DNA of 45,123 bases from Pseudoroseomonas ludipueritiae (GTDB lineage: Bacteria > Pseudomonadota > Alphaproteobacteria > Acetobacterales > Acetobacteraceae), in the NCBI RefSeq assembly GCF_014490445.1, contig NZ_JACTUZ010000020.1:1-45123 (forward strand). Reading direction: 5' to 3'. This document shows, in pieces, positions 15,008 to 24,528 of this stretch. The notes beneath the pieces were generated by a model, which worked only from the letters and a program-made list of their open reading frames with translations, was not told where the DNA came from and did no database searches. Positions within the stretch are counted from its first letter, which is position 1. Each line of letters begins with the position of its first letter. The position numbers and the translations under genes were made by a program.

Positions 15008-17797
15008 TCAGCGCGCCTGTTTGTTGAGAAGCGCTGTCCCCAACAAGAGAAGCACTGGAATAGCGATGAGAAGGGGCAGGAAATCAGCCCAGAGGTCAGC
15101 GAAACCCAGCGCCTTGGAGAAGGTCCCGCGTGAGATCGTTACGAAATAGGTGGTGGGATAGAGCCGTCCTATTACCGCCCCGGCGCCTTGCAGCGACGAG
15201 ACCGGGTCCGTCATGCCAGAAAACTGCACCGCGGGAATGATCGTCATCAGGGAAGTGCCGAAGATCGCGGCGATCTGGCTGTTCATGAAGGTCGAGATCA
15301 CCAGGCCCATCGCCGTGGTGATGGTCACATAGAGCAGGGCCGCCGCGGTAAAGGTCAGCAGGCTCCCGGTAAAAGGGACACGAAAGATGAAGACGGCCGC
15401 GGCCGTCAACATGACGAAGTTCGACATCGCCAGGGCGATATAGGGAAGCTGCTTGCCCAGCAGGAATTCCAGGCGCGTGACCGGCGTCACGTAGAAATTG
15501 ATGATCGAGCCGAGCTCCTTCTCCCGCACGACGCTGAGCACCGCCAGCATTGCCGGAATCATCATCAGAAGCAGCGGAATGACCGCCGGTACCATAGCCA
15601 CTAGGCTCTGAATATCCGGGTTGTAGCGGTACCGGATAGCGAGCTGGAAGCTCCCGACCGTAGCGGCATCGCCATAGAACTGCCGGGCTTTCTGGGTCAG
15701 CCAGTTCTGATGCATGCCCTGCACGTAGCCGCTGACGGTCTCGGCTCTGGTGGGCATGGCGCCGTCGATCCAGGCACCGATTTCGACCGCCCTGCCGCGC
15801 GCCACATCTCGGCCAAAGCCGGAAGGGATCTCGATCGCCAAGCTCAACTCGCCGTTGCGCATGCGCCGATCGAGATCGGCATAGTCGGCGATGGGAGGCT
15901 TCTCGATGAAGTAGCGGGAACCGGCGATCTGCAAGGTGTAATCGCGACTGACGGTCGTATCATCCCGGTCGAGCACGGCGAAGGAGAGGTTCTCGACATC
16001 CATGTTGATGCCGTATCCCACCACGAACATCAGGATCAGGGTGCCAAGCATGGCCAGCGTAGCCCGGATAGGATCGCGCCGGAGTTCGAGAGATTCACGC
16101 TGCGTATAGGCGAACATGCGGCGGACGTCGAAGGTCCGCTTCCGATGTACCTGCCTAGCTGACACTGCCGGCTTCTGATCACTGGTCCGGGCGGGAGCGC
16201 CTCGCGGTTCGGATCCTGCTGTGCCCTCCGCTGCGCGAATGGCATCCTCAAGATAGGCGATGAAGGCCTCTTCAAGAGTCGTGGCACCACGTTTCTCGAC
16301 GATGGCGGATGGCTTCTCGCTGACGAGGACCTTGCCGGCATGCATCAGCGAGATGCGATCGCAAAGCTCCGCCTCGTTCATAAAATGCGTCGAGACGAAG
16401 ATCGTCACCTGGTCCTTGCGGGACAGGTCGGAAAGGATCTGCCAGAAACTGTCGCGGGCGATCGGATCGACGCCGGAGGTTGGCTCGTCCAGGATGAGGA
16501 TGTCGGGTGCGTGGATCATGGCCACGGCCAGCGACAGGCGTTGCCGGATGCCCAGCGGCAGGGAGTCCGGCAACGCTTCCGAAATCCCGGCAAGATCGAA
16601 GCGCGCGACCATTTCATCGATCCGCGCCGGAATGGCGGCGGGATCCAACCCGAAGAGACGGGCGTGAAGATCGAGATTCTGTCGTACGGTCAGCTCAGTG
16701 TAGAGTGAGAAGGCCTGCGACATATAGCCGATGCGGCGGCGTACCGCCATGTCCCTGGCATCGACCTCCTTACCAAAGAGGCGCGCTTTCCCCTCGCTGG
16801 CGGAGAGTAGACCGGTCAGCAACTTCATGGTCGTGGATTTTCCGCAGCCATTCGAGCCCAGAAACCCGAAGATCTCCCCCTTGCCAATGCGGAAGCTAAC
16901 ATCGTCGACGGCCGTGAAGTCGCCAAAGCGCATGGTGAGATGCTCGGCCTCGATCGCGACCTCGCTTTCCGCTTCGGCCCGCGGCGGAATCACCACCTCC
17001 TGGTGATCGCTCCGCCGTTCCTCCGGCAGCAAGGCGATGAAGGCTGCATCCAGTGTCGTGGCGCCGGTCTGCTGCCGCAGATCATCCGGGGTTCCGGTGG
17101 CCAGCACCTTGCCCGCATCCATGGCCACCAGCCAGTCGAAGCGATCAGCCTCCTCCATATAGGCCGTTGCAACGATGACGCTCATGCCCGGGCGGTCCTT
17201 GCGGATCTCGTCGATCAGTTCCCAGAACTGGCGACGCGACAGCGGATCGACGCCCGTCGTGGGTTCGTCGAGGATCAACAGATCAGGGTCATGGATCAGC
17301 GCGCAACACAGCCCGAGCTTCTGCTTCATACCGCCGGAGAGCTTGCCGGCCGGGCGGCTCGCGAAGGGTGACAGCCCGGTGCTGCGCAGCAATTCGGCTA
17401 TCCGGCGCTCGCGCTCCTGCTTGTCGTGACCAAAGAGGCGCCCGAAAAAGTCGACATTCTCGAAGACCGACAGCGTCGGGTAGAGATTCTTGCCCAATCC
17501 CTGCGGCATATAGGCGATCCGGGCGTAGATGCTACCGCGATGGGTCGCATTGGCGATATCGCCGCCGAGGACCTCCACGGCCCCGTCCTGAACGGCGTGG
17601 GCCCCCGACACCAGCGACAACAGGCTGGACTTGCCGACGCCGTCCGGCCCGATTAGCCCGACCATGACACCCGATGGCAGGTCGAGATTGATCGCCTCCA
17701 GGGCCGTTGTCTTGCCGTAGCGCAGCGACACTGCCTTGATCTGGACGACGTGGGGGCGCTCCACCGCCGGGGGCGCGACGAGGTCGATGCTGGTCAT
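15008..17797 (-). CDS. ABC transporter with two ATPase domains fused to an ABC-2 permease (RbbA/YhiH-like)
   Basis: 929 residues from ATG 17797, which overlaps the HlyD stop as ATGA. NBD1 (about 20-240) has Walker [10 protein letters not shown], signature LSGGMKQKL and Walker [17 protein letters not shown]2 (about 290-520) has Walker [10 protein letters not shown], a degenerate signature (PLGIRQRLS in place of LSGGQ) and Walker [14 protein letters not shown]. After a linker, the C-terminal third (about 560-929) is an ABC-2 permease with one helix, a periplasmic loop and five helices. NBD1 probably keeps full activity while NBD2 may be impaired. It works with the adjacent HlyD and permease proteins. 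Confidence 0.92.
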   Translation of the reverse strand: MTSIDLVAPPAVERPHVVQIKAVSLRYGKTTALEAINLDLPSGVMVGLIGPDGVGKSSLLSLVSGAHAVQDGAVEVLGGDIANATHRGSIYARIAYMPQGLGKNLYPTLSVFENVDFFGRLFGHDKQERERRIAELLRSTGLSPFASRPAGKLSGGMKQKLGLCCALIHDPDLLILDEPTTGVDPLSRRQFWELIDEIRKDRPGMSVIVATAYMEEADRFDWLVAMDAGKVLATGTPDDLRQQTGATTLDAAFIALLPEERRSDHQEVVIPPRAEAESEVAIEAEHLTMRFGDFTAVDDVSFRIGKGEIFGFLGSNGCGKSTTMKLLTGLLSASEGKARLFGKEVDARDMAVRRRIGYMSQAFSLYTELTVRQNLDLHARLFGLDPAAIPARIDEMVARFDLAGISEALPDSLPLGIRQRLSLAVAMIHAPDILILDEPTSGVDPIARDSFWQILSDLSRKDQVTIFVSTHFMNEAELCDRISLMHAGKVLVSEKPSAIVEKRGATTLEEAFIAYLEDAIRAAEGTAGSEPRGAPARTSDQKPAVSARQVHRKRTFDVRRMFAYTQRESLELRRDPIRATLAMLGTLILMFVVGYGINMDVENLSFAVLDRDDTTVSRDYTLQIAGSRYFIEKPPIADYADLDRRMRNGELSLAIEIPSGFGRDVARGRAVEIGAWIDGAMPTRAETVSGYVQGMHQNWLTQKARQFYGDAATVGSFQLAIRYRYNPDIQSLVAMVPAVIPLLLMMIPAMLAVLSVVREKELGSIINFYVTPVTRLEFLLGKQLPYIALAMSNFVMLTAAAVFIFRVPFTGSLLTFTAAALLYVTITTAMGLVISTFMNSQIAAIFGTSLMTIIPAVQFSGMTDPVSSLQGAGAVIGRLYPTTYFVTISRGTFSKALGFADLWADFLPLLIAIPVLLLLGTALLNKQAR

Positions 17798-18870
17798 TGC
17801 GCCAGCTGGCCCGTCAGGCCCGGCGGCCATGCAGCCTGTGGATCCAGCCGGACATAGGCCATGCCGGGCAAGCCGGTCTTCACCTGCCGGATGTAGCGCT
17901 GCAGCAGCTCAGGTGAGATCTGAGCGCGGATCCGGAACATCAGCTTCTGGCGTTCTTCGGCAGTTTCCACCGTCTTGGGCGTGAACTGCGCCACGTCAGC
18001 CACGAAACTCGCCGTTGCGGGGATGACGTATTGCGGGGCGGCATCGAGGATAATGCGGATCTCGGTGCCCATGGCGACGCGGCCGGCCTGCTCGGTCGGC
18101 AGGAAGAACGTCATATAGACATCACCAAGGTCCACCAGATTCAGCACCCGCCCACCGGCCGAGAGGACTTCGCCGGGCTCTGCCACACGATATTGCACGC
18201 GCCCGGCTCGCGGCGCGACCAGCGTGCTGTCATTGATGTCGGCCAGGATGCTTTCGATAGCCGCCTTCGCGGCATCCACCGACGCTTCCGCATCGACGAC
18301 CTGTGCCTTGGCCGCATTGATAGCTGCCTCGGAGGCGGCCAGTTGGGCCTGCGCTGCGCCCACCGCGGCACGCGCACCCTGCGTGGTCGCCCGATTGTCG
18401 TCGAGCGTCTGGACGGAGACAGTATTGCTGGCCGCGAGTTGCTCGGACCTCGCCAGACGCCGCGTCGCGGCATCGAGTTCGGCCTGCCGTTGAGCGACGA
18501 CGGCGACCGCCGCCGTGCGCTCGGCCTCGCGTTGGGTCACCAGGCTTTGCGCCGAACCGATGCCGATGGTCGCCCGCTGCAACTGGGCCTCGGCCTGGCG
18601 CCTTTGCGCCTCCAGCTGCATGGTATCCATCCGCGCCAGCACTTGGCCCGGCTCGACAAAGTCTCCCTCGCGGGCCAGGATTTCTCGGATACGGCCCGCT
18701 GTTTTTGTCGAAACATCGATCTCCACCGCTTCGATGCGGCCGTTTCCGCTGGCAATCCCCTCCGGAAGATCGCTGCCGCCTAGTTTCTTCCAGGCGAAAT
18801 AGCCTCCGCCGGCGACCAGCGCGGCGAGTGCGCCCAGCAGCAAGCGCTTACGAGTTGCTGTCATTGCCAT
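17794..18870 (-). CDS. HlyD-family membrane fusion protein (YhiI/YbhG-like)
   Basis: 358 residues. An N-terminal signal anchor ([18 protein letters not shown]) is followed by a biotinyl-lipoyl-like half ([18 protein letters not shown]), a long Ala/Gln-rich coiled coil (about 95-215) and the second half of the barrel ([19 protein letters not shown]). It should span the periplasm and connect the ABC exporter to an outer-membrane channel, which is not in the window. It is first of the minus-strand exporter operon, 229 bases from the divergent TetR gene. Confidence 0.92.
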   Translation of the reverse strand: MAMTATRKRLLLGALAALVAGGGYFAWKKLGGSDLPEGIASGNGRIEAVEIDVSTKTAGRIREILAREGDFVEPGQVLARMDTMQLEAQRRQAEAQLQRATIGIGSAQSLVTQREAERTAAVAVVAQRQAELDAATRRLARSEQLAASNTVSVQTLDDNRATTQGARAAVGAAQAQLAASEAAINAAKAQVVDAEASVDAAKAAIESILADINDSTLVAPRAGRVQYRVAEPGEVLSAGGRVLNLVDLGDVYMTFFLPTEQAGRVAMGTEIRIILDAAPQYVIPATASFVADVAQFTPKTVETAEERQKLMFRIRAQISPELLQRYIRQVKTGLPGMAYVRLDPQAAWPPGLTGQLAQ

Positions 18871-19054
18871 TCAAGCTCGGCCCCATCATTACCTCGTCCG
18901 GCATAAGCTCATGCCCGACATGCCTCAATGCCCCGCTGCCCCGATGCCAGGTCCAGACGACTGGGATCCTATCCTGGCGGCGGCTGCGCTCTCCCTTGCC
19001 CACCCGGGGCAACCGCACCCGCCCTGCAATGTTCTCTTTAATTTCCCCTCCGCA

Positions 19055-19070
19055 GTCAACTGCGGTTGAC
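19055..19070. promoter_or_regulatory. Palindromic operator upstream of TetR gene 1
   Basis: GTCAAC-TGCG-GTTGAC is a perfect 6-4-6 inverted repeat, 29 bases before the TetR start and in the gap shared with the divergent exporter operon. A second TetR gene in the window has the near-identical ATCAAC-CGTG-GTTGAT in its promoter. The size and symmetry suit a TetR dimer. Autoregulation, and control of the exporter, is inference. Confidence 0.6.
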
Positions 19071-19099
19071 CATCAGTGACAAGAGGGTAACCTGGGGGC

Positions 19100-19735
19100 A
19101 TGGCACAGGAATTCCCCTCGGTTTCGAGACTCAGCGATACGTCTGGAGCGCAGAAGGTCAGGACGCTGGATCGCATCCTGAGCGCGGCAATCGTCCAGTT
19201 CTCGCGCCGGGCCTACGAGGAGGTCGGACTGAGGGGTATCGCCGCCGCCGCTGGTGTCGATGTCGCTCATGTCCATTGGAGCTTCGGATCCAAGGAGCGG
19301 CTCTTTACCGAGGCGGTTCGACGAGCCACCACCGTCGATCGTGTGGTGTCGACCGCCGGATGTGACCTCCCGCGGTCACTGGCTCGCCAGATCCTCCTGC
19401 CCGCTGGAGGACGCCCGCCCGCTGAGATCGGGCAACTAGAGATCGTGATCCGCTCACTCTCCTGTGTCACAGCCGGACCCTTGCTACGGGATTTCATTCC
19501 GGAGGCATTGATCGAACCGCTGAGTGAACAGATCGGGGACCCAGACGCGCGGCGGGCCTCGCTGGTTGCGGCTCTGCTGGCGGGGGTCAGCATTCTCAGG
19601 AATGTTCTCAAGGCCCAGCCTTTGTGCGGCGCGGATGAGGGCGCGCTCGAGGCTCTAATCGCCGACACTATTGACCATATCGTCAGGGCGCATCCCGGTG
19701 AGCTTCGACCGGACATCATCACAAGAGGGGCTTAG
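19100..19735 (+). CDS. TetR-family transcriptional regulator (copy 1)
   Basis: 211 residues. The N-terminal helix-turn-helix (TLDRILSAAIVQFSRRAYEE, then LRGIAAAAGVDVAHVHWSFG and SKERLF) is followed by an effector-binding domain. It is a paralogue of the TetR at 34615: the helix-turn-helix and C-terminal helices (LVAALLAGVSILRNVLKAQPL versus a similar stretch there) match clearly. The gene ends seven bases before phaC, so it is probably co-transcribed with phaC and fabI. Ligand unknown; a CoA ester or a fatty-acid-like compound would suit the context. Confidence 0.9.
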   Translation: MAQEFPSVSRLSDTSGAQKVRTLDRILSAAIVQFSRRAYEEVGLRGIAAAAGVDVAHVHWSFGSKERLFTEAVRRATTVDRVVSTAGCDLPRSLARQILLPAGGRPPAEIGQLEIVIRSLSCVTAGPLLRDFIPEALIEPLSEQIGDPDARRASLVAALLAGVSILRNVLKAQPLCGADEGALEALIADTIDHIVRAHPGELRPDIITRGA

Positions 19736-19741
19736 GGGCTG

Positions 19742-21538
19742 ATGAACACCATGCAAGCCATCGCCCATCCCGCGAACCATCTCACCCCGCTCGCTCAGAA
19801 TCATGAAGCGCCGGAGGGTGAAGCCTTCAGAGTCATCGATCGGATGCGCGAGGCCTTGAGCGCGCAGCTGACAGGCGGACTCTCGCCGACGGCTCTGGCA
19901 ATGGCTTTCTTCGACTGGTCGCTGCATCTGGCCATGGCACCCGGCAAGCGGATGGAACTCGCCGATAAGGCGTCGCGAAAGCTGGTCAGGCTGATGACGT
20001 ACGCGGCCACCGCCGGCCTCGATCCCGAAGCGCCAGCTTGTATCTTGCCACTGCCGGGCGACTATCGCTTCCATAACGAAGGCTGGCGGAAGCTGCCCTT
20101 CAACATCTGGTCCCAGGCTTTCCTGCTCAATCAGCAATGGTGGCACAATGCCACGCATGGTGTGCCGGGCCTCACCCCACATCACCGCGACGTGGTCTCC
20201 TTTGCCGCCAGGCAGTGGCTGGACATCTTCTCGCCCTCAAACAATCCGCTGCTCAATCCCGAGGTGCTGACCAAGACCATGGAAGCAGGTGGAAGCAATC
20301 TGCTGCGGGGCTTCCGGAACTGGGCTGAGGATGTGAGCCGCCTCGCCGCCGGCCAACCGGCACTCGGCACCGACTCCTTCTTGCCGGGACGCGACGTCGC
20401 GGTCACACCGGGCAAGGTGATCTATCGCAATCACCTCATCGAGCTGATCCAGTATGGGCCGATGACGGAGACGGTGCTGGCGGAACCTGTCCTGATCGTC
20501 CCGGCCTGGATCATGAAATACTATATCCTTGATCTATCGCCACAGAACTCTCTGATCCGCTATTTGGTCGGTCAAGGTCACACAGTGTTCTGCATCTCCT
20601 GGCGCAATCCCGACGCCAAGGATCGCGACCTGACCCTGGATGACTACCGGCGCCTGGGGATCATGGCGGCGCTCGATGCTGTGGCGGCCATTCTGCCGGG
20701 CCGCAAAGTGCATGCCACCGGCTATTGCCTGGGCGGCACCCTGCTCGCCATCGCAGCGGCAGCCATGGCCCGCGCCGGTGACGACCGGCTGGGGTCCATG
20801 ACGCTGTTCGCGGCCCAGACCGACTTCTCAGAGCCAGGAGAACTGGCGCTCTTCATCGACCACAGTCAGTTGCATCTCCTGGAGAGCATGATGTGGCAGC
20901 GCGGCTACCTCTCCTCCGACCAGATGGCTGGCGCCTTTCAGCTGCTGCGCAGCAATGACCTCATCTGGTCGCACGTCGTGCACGACTATCTGATGGGCCA
21001 GCGCACTCCCATGATCGACCTGATGGCCTGGAACGCGGATTCCACCCGCATGCCCTACAGGATGCATGCGGAGTATCTGCAGCGCCTCTACCTGGACAAT
21101 GAGCTCGCCGCAGGCAGTTTCATGGTGGAAGGGCGGCCTGCGGTGCTGCAGAACATCCGCGTCCCGATGTTCGTCGTCGGCACGGAGCGCGATCATGTCG
21201 CGCCATGGCACTCGGTCTATAAGATCCATCTCCTGACCGACGCAGAGGTTACCTTCGTGCTCACAAGCGGCGGCCACAATGCCGGCATCGTCAGCGAGCC
21301 AGGCCATCCCCGCCGTCGCTTCCGCATGGCCACGAAGCAGGCGGCCGATCCTTGCGTCGGTCCCGATGAGTGGATGGATATGGCGCGCTTGAGGGAAGGC
21401 TCGTGGTGGAACGAATGGGCCTCCTGGCTCGCCGCCCACTCCGCGCCGGATCGCCTGCCTCCTCCCGCCATGGGCGCTGCCGGGAAGGGTTATCCTCCTC
21501 TCGAAGACGCCCCGGGCAGCTACGTGCTCCAACGGTGA
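19742..21538 (+). CDS. phaC: Poly(3-hydroxyalkanoate) synthase, class I (PhaC)
   Basis: 598 residues. Polymerises (R)-3-hydroxyacyl-CoA at the granule surface. The N-terminal PHB-polymerase domain leads into an alpha/beta hydrolase core with the lipase-box-like GYCLGGT (Cys329 nucleophile), the Asp in VGTERDHVAPWHS and the His in GGHNAGIVSEPG. FNIWSQAFLLNQQWW and PAWIMKYYILDLSPQNSL are typical PhaC segments. AGGGG lies upstream of the ATG. The synthase stands apart from phaA/phaB (36-38 kb) and is instead followed directly by the fabI-like gene. Confidence 0.94.
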   Translation: MNTMQAIAHPANHLTPLAQNHEAPEGEAFRVIDRMREALSAQLTGGLSPTALAMAFFDWSLHLAMAPGKRMELADKASRKLVRLMTYAATAGLDPEAPACILPLPGDYRFHNEGWRKLPFNIWSQAFLLNQQWWHNATHGVPGLTPHHRDVVSFAARQWLDIFSPSNNPLLNPEVLTKTMEAGGSNLLRGFRNWAEDVSRLAAGQPALGTDSFLPGRDVAVTPGKVIYRNHLIELIQYGPMTETVLAEPVLIVPAWIMKYYILDLSPQNSLIRYLVGQGHTVFCISWRNPDAKDRDLTLDDYRRLGIMAALDAVAAILPGRKVHATGYCLGGTLLAIAAAAMARAGDDRLGSMTLFAAQTDFSEPGELALFIDHSQLHLLESMMWQRGYLSSDQMAGAFQLLRSNDLIWSHVVHDYLMGQRTPMIDLMAWNADSTRMPYRMHAEYLQRLYLDNELAAGSFMVEGRPAVLQNIRVPMFVVGTERDHVAPWHSVYKIHLLTDAEVTFVLTSGGHNAGIVSEPGHPRRRFRMATKQAADPCVGPDEWMDMARLREGSWWNEWASWLAAHSAPDRLPPPAMGAAGKGYPPLEDAPGSYVLQR

Positions 21539-21546
21539 GGCCCGGT

Positions 21547-22326
21547 ATGAGCATGACGCCTATCGTTGATCTGAGTGGCAAGCGCGGCCTGGTGGTTGGC
21601 ATCGCCAATGCGCACAGCATCGCGGCCGGGTGCGCCGCCGCCTTTCGGCAGGCCGGAGCCGAGCTTGCAGTTACCTACCTTAACGAGAAGGCGAAGCCCT
21701 TCGTGCAACCTGTCGCGGAAGCCTTGGGGACCTCTCTCCTGCTGCCCTGCGATGTCCGCGTGCCCGGTCAGCTCGAAAGCGTCTTCGATACTGTGCAGCG
21801 GGAATGGCCAAGGCTGGACTTCCTGCTGCATTCCATCGCCTTCGCCCCCCGCGAGGATCTGCAGACCGGTGTTATCCATTGTTCCGCTGAGGGCTTTGCC
21901 CTGGCCATGGACGTGTCCTGCCATTCCTTCATCCGTATGGCGCGGCTTGCCGCACCACTGATGAGCGAGGGCGGCTCCCTGATGACAGTGAGCTTCTATG
22001 GCGCAGACCGCGTCGTCGAGAATTACAATCTCATGGGGCCGGTCAAGGCAGCGCTGGAGGCAAGCGTCCGCTACATAGCTGCGGACCTCGCCAACCAGGG
22101 CATTCATGCGCATGCCATCTCTGCCGGCGCGGTCAAAACGCGGGCGGCTTCAGGCATCGATCGCTTCGACGCCCTTCTGGACAAAGTCCGTGACCGCACT
22201 CCCGCCGGCCGGCTTGTCAGCATTGATGAAATCGGCCGGATCGCGGCCTTCCTGGCGAGTAGCGCCGGCGCGCCGCTCTCCGGCTCCGTCATCTTCGCCG
22301 ACAATGGTTTCCACACCACGGCCTGA
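21547..22326 (+). CDS. fabI: Enoyl-[ACP] reductase (NADH), FabI-like
   Basis: 259 residues, cytoplasmic, SDR fold. The N-terminal nucleotide motif is the divergent FabI form (GLVVGIANAHSIAAGCA), and the active site reads ENYNLMGPVKAALEAS, giving the Tyr-x6-Lys pair of FabI. The start at 21547 follows GTGAGG; the open frame upstream overlaps phaC out of phase. It is eight bases behind phaC, an unusual place for a housekeeping FabI. It may be a dedicated paralogue acting on crotonyl-CoA to give butyryl-CoA, or a copy tied to lipid supply. The substrate is inference. Confidence 0.88.
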   Translation: MSMTPIVDLSGKRGLVVGIANAHSIAAGCAAAFRQAGAELAVTYLNEKAKPFVQPVAEALGTSLLLPCDVRVPGQLESVFDTVQREWPRLDFLLHSIAFAPREDLQTGVIHCSAEGFALAMDVSCHSFIRMARLAAPLMSEGGSLMTVSFYGADRVVENYNLMGPVKAALEASVRYIAADLANQGIHAHAISAGAVKTRAASGIDRFDALLDKVRDRTPAGRLVSIDEIGRIAAFLASSAGAPLSGSVIFADNGFHTTA

Positions 22327-22368
22327 CCAAAGATGCTCATCACCGATCGACAATGGAAGGACACCGGC

Positions 22369-22935
22369 ATGGCCCGGGATATCGACGTGAACAGCCTCGA
22401 AGGTGCCATGGGACGGATTCAGTCGAACTGGATCTGGTTCCTGGCCTTCGGTCTCGGGCTGGTACTGCTCGGCCTGGTGGCCTTTGCCAATCTCTTTGTG
22501 ACGACACTGGCCACGATCTTCATGCTCGGCATTCTCATGCTGGCGGCGGGGATTGCGCATATCGTGCTGGCCATTCGTGGCAGGAACTCGAGCCGCTTCT
22601 GGGTCTGGCTGGTCTCCGGGCTGCTCTATGCCGCCGCCGGTCTCCTGGTCATCGTGAACCCGCTCCTGGCTTCCGCGGTCATGACCCTGTTCATCGCCCT
22701 CGCCCTTCTCGTGGCGGGCGTGGCTCGCCTCTGCGTTGGCCTTGGCAGCAGCGCCGGCCGTGAGAAGATCTGGTTCATTGCCAGCGGCGTTCTGACAATG
22801 CTGACGGGCCTCCTCATTGCGACCGGCTGGCCCGTGAACAGCCTCTGGGTCGTCGGCTTGTTCCTGGCCGTCGATCTTCTCATCCAAGGCTTCGCCTATG
22901 CCAGCTTTGGCCTCGCCCTCAGGACGACAAAGTAA
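22369..22935 (+). CDS. HdeD-family (DUF308) membrane protein
   Basis: 188 residues from ATG 22369 (AAGGA seven bases upstream); ATG 22333 in the same frame is possible. Six hydrophobic helices arranged as repeated pairs, e.g. WIWFLAFGLGLVLLGLVAF and VWLVSGLLYAAAGLLVIV, are the hallmark of HdeD/DUF308 proteins, some of which aid acid or stress resistance in the inner membrane. It belongs to the phaC-fabI gene string. Exact role unknown. Confidence 0.85.
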   Translation: MARDIDVNSLEGAMGRIQSNWIWFLAFGLGLVLLGLVAFANLFVTTLATIFMLGILMLAAGIAHIVLAIRGRNSSRFWVWLVSGLLYAAAGLLVIVNPLLASAVMTLFIALALLVAGVARLCVGLGSSAGREKIWFIASGVLTMLTGLLIATGWPVNSLWVVGLFLAVDLLIQGFAYASFGLALRTTK

Positions 22936-22942
22936 GGCTGCT

Positions 22943-24091
22943 ATGGACGATCACCGCCCCGGCGCGACGGGCACATGGGGAAGGCTCCCGGCCTTTCTCC
23001 TGCTCTTTCTCCTGATTGGCTGCGCAGCCCGGCCAGGAATGGAGGTCCTGACCCCCTCTGCGACGACGCCGGCCTCAGCAGACGCCGTGACGGTCTATGT
23101 CGCCACCACTCGCGAGCGACAGGCTCCCGATCAGAACAGCTTCACCAATCGGCGGGCGCATGAGCTGAACTTCGCCGATTACACTGTCTCGGTTCCGCCG
23201 ACGCACAAGCCCGGACGCATCGAATGGCCCCGCACGCCCGTCGATCCGGCGACGAGTTTCACGCCGATCCGCGACACTGTGCTCACGCGCCCGTCCTTCG
23301 AAGCCGCGCTCGCAGGTCGCCGATGCGGCGAGACCGGAGCGAGCACCGCCGTCTTCGTTCATGGCTACAATACCAACTTCCCAGAGGCCCTGTTTCGGGT
23401 CGTGCAGATGACCGCGGATACGGATCCCAGGACGATCCCCATTCTCTTTGCCTGGCCATCAGACGCATCGACCCTTGGCTATGTCGCGGACCGCGATTCA
23501 GCGATGTATTCCCGTGACTATCTTGCGGATTTCCTGCTCAGGCTGACCCAGCTCTGCGGCGGCGGCCAGATTACCCTGGTCGGTCACAGCATGGGGGGGT
23601 GGCTGACAGTTGAGGCACTCCGCCAGTTGCGCCTTGCGGGCCGTGACGACGTCCTCAAGCGATTACAGGTCGCGCTGGCCTCGCCCGATATCGATATTGA
23701 AGTTTTCCGCACCCAGATGAGCATTATCGGGCCCCTCTCCCCGCCGATGACCGTGCTGGTGTCCCGTGATGACCGGGCCCTGTCCGTCTCCAGCCGCCTT
23801 GCTGGCGCGCGCCAAAGGCTGGGTCGGCTTAACGTCGACGAACCCGAGGTGCAGGAGGCGGCCCGCACCGCGAACCTCAACATTATCGATATTTCTGGCC
23901 TGGAAGCGTCGGACAGCTTCAACCACGACCGGTATGTCAGCTTTGCTGGAGCTTACGCCAAGATGGCAGCGACCGGAGCTGTCACACCCGGCACCGGGCT
24001 TCGGCAGGCCGGGGCGTTCGTGTTTAGAGCTGTCGGAACGGCCCTTTCCAGCCCCTTCGTGCTGGCCGGCCAGGCACTGTCGCCTGAATGA
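22943..24091 (+). CDS. Lipoprotein alpha/beta-hydrolase (DUF900)
   Basis: 382 residues. The signal peptide ends in a lipobox (LLFLLIGCAA, Cys about residue 28), so the protein is probably a membrane-anchored lipoprotein facing the periplasm. The DUF900 hydrolase domain has VFVHGYNTNFPEALFR and the nucleophile elbow GHSMGGW. The catalytic Asp and His are likely in the ALASPDIDIEVF and SFNHDRY stretches. It starts seven bases after the HdeD-like gene. Family members are esterase- or lipase-like; substrate unknown. Confidence 0.88.
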   Translation: MDDHRPGATGTWGRLPAFLLLFLLIGCAARPGMEVLTPSATTPASADAVTVYVATTRERQAPDQNSFTNRRAHELNFADYTVSVPPTHKPGRIEWPRTPVDPATSFTPIRDTVLTRPSFEAALAGRRCGETGASTAVFVHGYNTNFPEALFRVVQMTADTDPRTIPILFAWPSDASTLGYVADRDSAMYSRDYLADFLLRLTQLCGGGQITLVGHSMGGWLTVEALRQLRLAGRDDVLKRLQVALASPDIDIEVFRTQMSIIGPLSPPMTVLVSRDDRALSVSSRLAGARQRLGRLNVDEPEVQEAARTANLNIIDISGLEASDSFNHDRYVSFAGAYAKMAATGAVTPGTGLRQAGAFVFRAVGTALSSPFVLAGQALSPE

Positions 24092-24528
24092 TCGCCAGCG
24101 GCGACAGATCCACTTGGTAGCGTGGGCTTCAATCGGAGCGACGCCATCTTCGGAGAAGGTTCGTGAGATTGCCACTTCCTTATCGCACCTTGCGAAGCAG
24201 TTGGAGGTGTGGACTGCTCCTGCTGTGCCTGGTGAAGTCGGCCAGCGGCGGCGTCGCGCTGAGGACCCACGTGAGGCTGCAGCCGCCGAACGATTGTCCT
24301 GAAGAGGTAATACTGCGCCTCGTGCTTGAGCGGCTGCCCCGCCTCGCTTGCTGAGCAGCGGGATGGGGCCTGATTGAGATGCCCTGGCCATCGTGGCGCT
24401 GGTCCCTACTGGGGAACCCTTAAAGGTGGACCTGCTTCATGCAGCGGCCCTGCTCCCGATGTAGGAAGCCGTCGAGAGACTGTAACCGGGGCCTCTTCCG
24501 GCCGTCTGTAAATTGATAGGGAGCCGCG
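24092..24528. other. Intergenic region without a recognisable gene
   Basis: 437 bases. Short frames here show no family-like sequence. I see no FNR-like box and no strong terminator hairpin. The last 15 bases carry the GGGAG ribosome binding site of the DASS transporter, so that gene's promoter must lie here, but none stands out. Confidence 0.6.

Noticed and set aside
19065-19079. Possible FNR box TTGACCATCAGTGAC after the TetR palindrome
   Set aside because: The second half-site does not match ATCAA at the required spacing, unlike the three accepted boxes.
24163-24354. Small open frame in the gap before the DASS transporter
   Set aside because: No ribosome site, composition like non-coding DNA, no recognised motif.
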